From NCBI GenBank assembly GCA_020629285.1, contig JAHDDP010000022.1, forward strand, positions 1 to 52,770: a DNA stretch of 52,770 nt, written 5' to 3'. The position numbers and the translations under genes were made by a program. Each line of letters starts with the position of its first letter. The stretch's first letter is position 1. This DNA is from Maribacter sp. GTDB taxonomy: Bacteria; Bacteroidota; Bacteroidia; Flavobacteriales; Flavobacteriaceae. Of this stretch, positions 50,185-52,770 are shown piece by piece. The notes beneath the pieces are model-generated. The model did no database searches and was not told the DNA's origin. It worked only from the letters and a program-made list of their open reading frames with translations.

Positions 50185-52740
50185 TTGAATCTTAGAAACA
50201 AACTTATTTTATCCGGTGTTTTGGCGAGTATGCTTTTTAATGCATGTTCTGTCAAGAAAGACAAGTTCGTAAACCGTAATTGGCATGCGCTCAATACCAA
50301 ATACAATACCTTGTATAATGGTAACATTGCTTTTGAGCTAGGTCGAGAAACTTTGAACGATACCTATCAAGATGATTATTTTGAAGTCTTGCCTATAGAG
50401 CGTTTAGAGGTTAGTGGCGAAATTAAATTAGATTCAGAAGACAACAATCCTAATTTTCTTATTGCAGAAGAAAAAGCTACCAAGGCTATTCAACGCCATA
50501 GTATGGATATTAAGGATGAAGAGCGAAACCCACAAATAGATGAAGCTTTTCTTCTTTTAGGTAAAGCAAGGTATTTTGATGAACGCTACATACCGGCATT
50601 AGAATCTTTCAACTATGTTCTTAATAAATATTCTGAAAGCGATAAGCTGAACGAGGCAAGTATTTGGAGAGAGAAAGTAAACATCCGCTTAGAAAACGAT
50701 GATCTGGCCATTAAGAATTTAAAGCGCTTAATGAAATATGAGCGTTTAAAAGATCAAGAATATGCTGATGCAAGAGCAATGATGGCACAGGCGTTTATTA
50801 ATCTAAATGCCCCGGATACCGCTGTGCAAAATCTTAAGATAGCATCGCACTACACTACAAAAAATCCAGAAAGAGGAAGGTACTATTATATTATAGGTCA
50901 GTTGTACAATCAATTAGGCTTTAAAGACAGTGCTAATTACGCATTTGATAAAGTGATCGAATTAAATAGGAAGTCGCCTCGTGTTTACATGATAAATGCC
51001 AAAATCGAAAAATTAAAGAATACCCAAGTAACTTCTGAAAATAAGGAGGAGGTTTTGGAGTATTTGACAAAAATGGAACTGAATAGGGAGAACAGACCTT
51101 ATTTAGATGGTATTTACAGACAGTTGGCTGAGTTTCATCTAGAGCAGGAATCTGATAGTTTGGCTTTGGTTTATTTCAATAAATCTTTGCGTGCCTCTCA
51201 AAACAAGCCAAAATTGAATGCACTGAATTACGAGAATTTAGCGGAATACAATTTTGATGAAAGTGTTTATAAGCCGGCTGGTGCATATTACGACAGTGTA
51301 TTGACCAACCTTAATGAAAACACCAAAAAATTTCGTGCTATTAAGAAGAAGCGCGATAATTTGGAAGATGTTATTAAATACGAAGACATCGTTCAGTATT
51401 CAGACAGTGTAATTACAATTTATCAAATGCCTAAAGATGAGCAGTTGGCTTATTTTGGAAAGCATATTGAAGAATTACAGAAGGCTAAAGAAGCTGCACA
51501 GAAAAAAGAAAAAGCAAGAATTACCGATGGTTTTGCTGCATTTAGCAACAGTAAAGGTGGTAAAGAGAATAAGGGGAAATTCTATTTCTATAATATTACC
51601 AGTTTAGGTTATGGTCAGAACGATTTTAAGAATCGTTGGGGCAATAGAGAATTGACAGATGATTGGCGTTGGTCAGACAAATCGGTTATCAATAGTGAAA
51701 ATGTTGCCTTGCAAAATGCACAGGGTGTAAATGATAGTTTAAGTGTAGTCAGTGAAGATGAGAAATTCTCTTTAGACTATTATATGGACCGTTTACCAAC
51801 AGATGTTGCGGTTATTGACAGCTTAAAAACAGAACGTAATTTTGCGAACTATCAATTGGGATTAATATATAAGGAGAAGTTTAACGAAAATCTGTTGGCA
51901 GCGGCCAAATTAGAAGATGTATTGGCGTCTAATGCTGAAGAACGATTGATTCTTCCTTCAAAATATAATCTTTATAAGATTTACGAAGAAGTTGATAGTC
52001 CGTTGAAAGAGACCATGAAGGCAGATATTATTGCCAACCATGCCGACTCTAGATATGCTGAGATTTTATTGAATCCGCAAGCGGTATTGGCAGATAGTTC
52101 CGATAGTCCAGAGAAGCGCTATGAGAGTTTGTTCAAACAATATAAAGATCAACAATATTTACAGGTAATTACAGGGTCAGAAGAGAATATCAATAGATTT
52201 ACCGGTGACCCTATTGTTCCTAAATTTGAAATGTTGAAGGCAAATGCCATTGGTAGACTTCAAGGTTTTGAATCTTTTAAAGAAGCATTGAATTACGTGG
52301 CGTTGACATATCCTAACAATCCAGAGGGTAAAAAGGCGGAACAGATGATTGCAGAGCAGCTTCCTAAGTTAGAACAAAAGGAGTTTTCACCAGAAACAGA
52401 TTCTAAAGGAACATCGAACTGGAAAGTAGTTTTCCCTTTTAAAAGAAGTGATAATGAAAAGGCTTTAAAATTGATGGAACTCTTAGAGCAATCTATCATA
52501 GATCTTAAATATAAAAATATTGTCTCTAGAGATATTTATAACCTAGAAGACCAATTTGTAGTGGTACACGGATTTAAATCTAAAGATTTTGCCCTAGGGT
52601 ATGCCGAGCTACTAAAAAATAATAAGGATTACCTTATTGCTGATGAGAATTTTGTAGTTTTATCGGAGAACTATAAGATTGTACAAGTACACAAGAATAT
52701 AATCGAATATAGAAATACGCTTTTAACCCCAAAACCGTGA
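50185..52740 (+). CDS. PorW/SprE-like type IX secretion lipoprotein, TTG start
   Basis: 851 residues. A TTG start gives a lipoprotein signal (LILSGVLASMLFNAC, Cys at 21); the internal ATG at residue 16 would destroy it. VNRNWHALNTKYNTLYNGN just after the Cys is the family mark of SprE/PorW as I recall it, followed by TPR helices to about residue 400 (DEAFLLLGKARYFDERYIPALESF) and a long helical second half. SprE/PorW is required for T9SS function and gliding in Flavobacterium and Porphyromonas, linking the PorKN ring and the translocon. A probable bactofilin gene begins 3 bases after the stop. Confidence 0.9.
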   Translation: MNLRNKLILSGVLASMLFNACSVKKDKFVNRNWHALNTKYNTLYNGNIAFELGRETLNDTYQDDYFEVLPIERLEVSGEIKLDSEDNNPNFLIAEEKATKAIQRHSMDIKDEERNPQIDEAFLLLGKARYFDERYIPALESFNYVLNKYSESDKLNEASIWREKVNIRLENDDLAIKNLKRLMKYERLKDQEYADARAMMAQAFINLNAPDTAVQNLKIASHYTTKNPERGRYYYIIGQLYNQLGFKDSANYAFDKVIELNRKSPRVYMINAKIEKLKNTQVTSENKEEVLEYLTKMELNRENRPYLDGIYRQLAEFHLEQESDSLALVYFNKSLRASQNKPKLNALNYENLAEYNFDESVYKPAGAYYDSVLTNLNENTKKFRAIKKKRDNLEDVIKYEDIVQYSDSVITIYQMPKDEQLAYFGKHIEELQKAKEAAQKKEKARITDGFAAFSNSKGGKENKGKFYFYNITSLGYGQNDFKNRWGNRELTDDWRWSDKSVINSENVALQNAQGVNDSLSVVSEDEKFSLDYYMDRLPTDVAVIDSLKTERNFANYQLGLIYKEKFNENLLAAAKLEDVLASNAEERLILPSKYNLYKIYEEVDSPLKETMKADIIANHADSRYAEILLNPQAVLADSSDSPEKRYESLFKQYKDQQYLQVITGSEENINRFTGDPIVPKFEMLKANAIGRLQGFESFKEALNYVALTYPNNPEGKKAEQMIAEQLPKLEQKEFSPETDSKGTSNWKVVFPFKRSDNEKALKLMELLEQSIIDLKYKNIVSRDIYNLEDQFVVVHGFKSKDFALGYAELLKNNKDYLIADENFVVLSENYKIVQVHKNIIEYRNTLLTPKP

Positions 52741-52743
52741 ACA

Positions 52744-52770
52744 ATGTTTTCAGACAAACAAAAACCTAGA
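52744..52770 (+). CDS. Start of a probable bactofilin (polymer-forming cytoskeletal protein) gene
   Basis: ATG followed by MFSDKQKPR at the window edge, 3 bases after the sprE-like stop. I recall bactofilin-type proteins of Flavobacteriia starting MFSDKKK and following sprE. Only nine codons are visible, so the call rests on this start and on position. Confidence 0.5.

Overview
The window reads as chromosomal DNA of a marine member of the Flavobacteriaceae (Bacteroidota), perhaps close to Maribacter or Zobellia. The grounds are: type IX secretion and gliding genes (a PorW/SprE-like lipoprotein, a PorE-like OmpA protein, a protein with a type-B T9SS sorting domain), a SusC/SusD pair, several Bacteroidota-only DUF families, AT-rich DNA, weak ribosome binding sites with several TTG/GTG starts, and TANNTTTG -7 promoter boxes. 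The genus is a guess. I see no tRNA, rRNA, CRISPR array, transposase or integrase.

Layout. Bases 1-4000 hold the end of a DUF4837 lipoprotein gene, a tiny membrane protein, the PorE-like OmpA gene and tatA. Bases 4066-20593 are one long plus-strand run: M23 peptidase, GH3-family protein, a DUF6909-like protein, then a surface polysaccharide (probably O-antigen) cluster with a Wzz-like protein, rmlBACD, a flippase, two polymerase/ligase-like membrane proteins, three glycosyltransferases and a WecA-type initiating transferase. Bases 20621-27977 are housekeeping or conserved: a 33-codon ORF, purD, DUF6341, DUF6427, DUF4254, a GT9 heptosyltransferase, a TetR regulator and an M48 peptidase.

Bases 37307-28062 (minus strand) are the most interesting part. 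This looks like an arsenosugar-type operon: TIGR04282-like glycosyltransferase, SusC, SusD, a sodium:solute symporter, a metallophosphoesterase fused to a CMD/peroxidase-like domain, and the radical SAM enzyme ArsS. No arsenite methyltransferase (ArsM) is present in the window. Two different heptanucleotide tandem repeats sit directly upstream of two of its start codons, and a perfect 9-bp dyad precedes susC. The pairing of an outer-membrane SusCD importer and an inner-membrane symporter with ArsS suggests uptake and/or remodelling of an organoarsenical or a related modified sugar.

Bases 37682-52770 hold a DegP/HtrA protease with three inverted repeats upstream, a patatin-like lipase, a PaaE-like oxidoreductase, a YCII/ECF42 sigma pair with a plausible autoregulated promoter, a very long T9SS-exported repeat protein, a DUF5687/ABC exporter pair, an unknown protein, the PorW/SprE-like lipoprotein and the first codons of a probable bactofilin. 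Calls rest on reading motifs and on remembered family features; no search was run.
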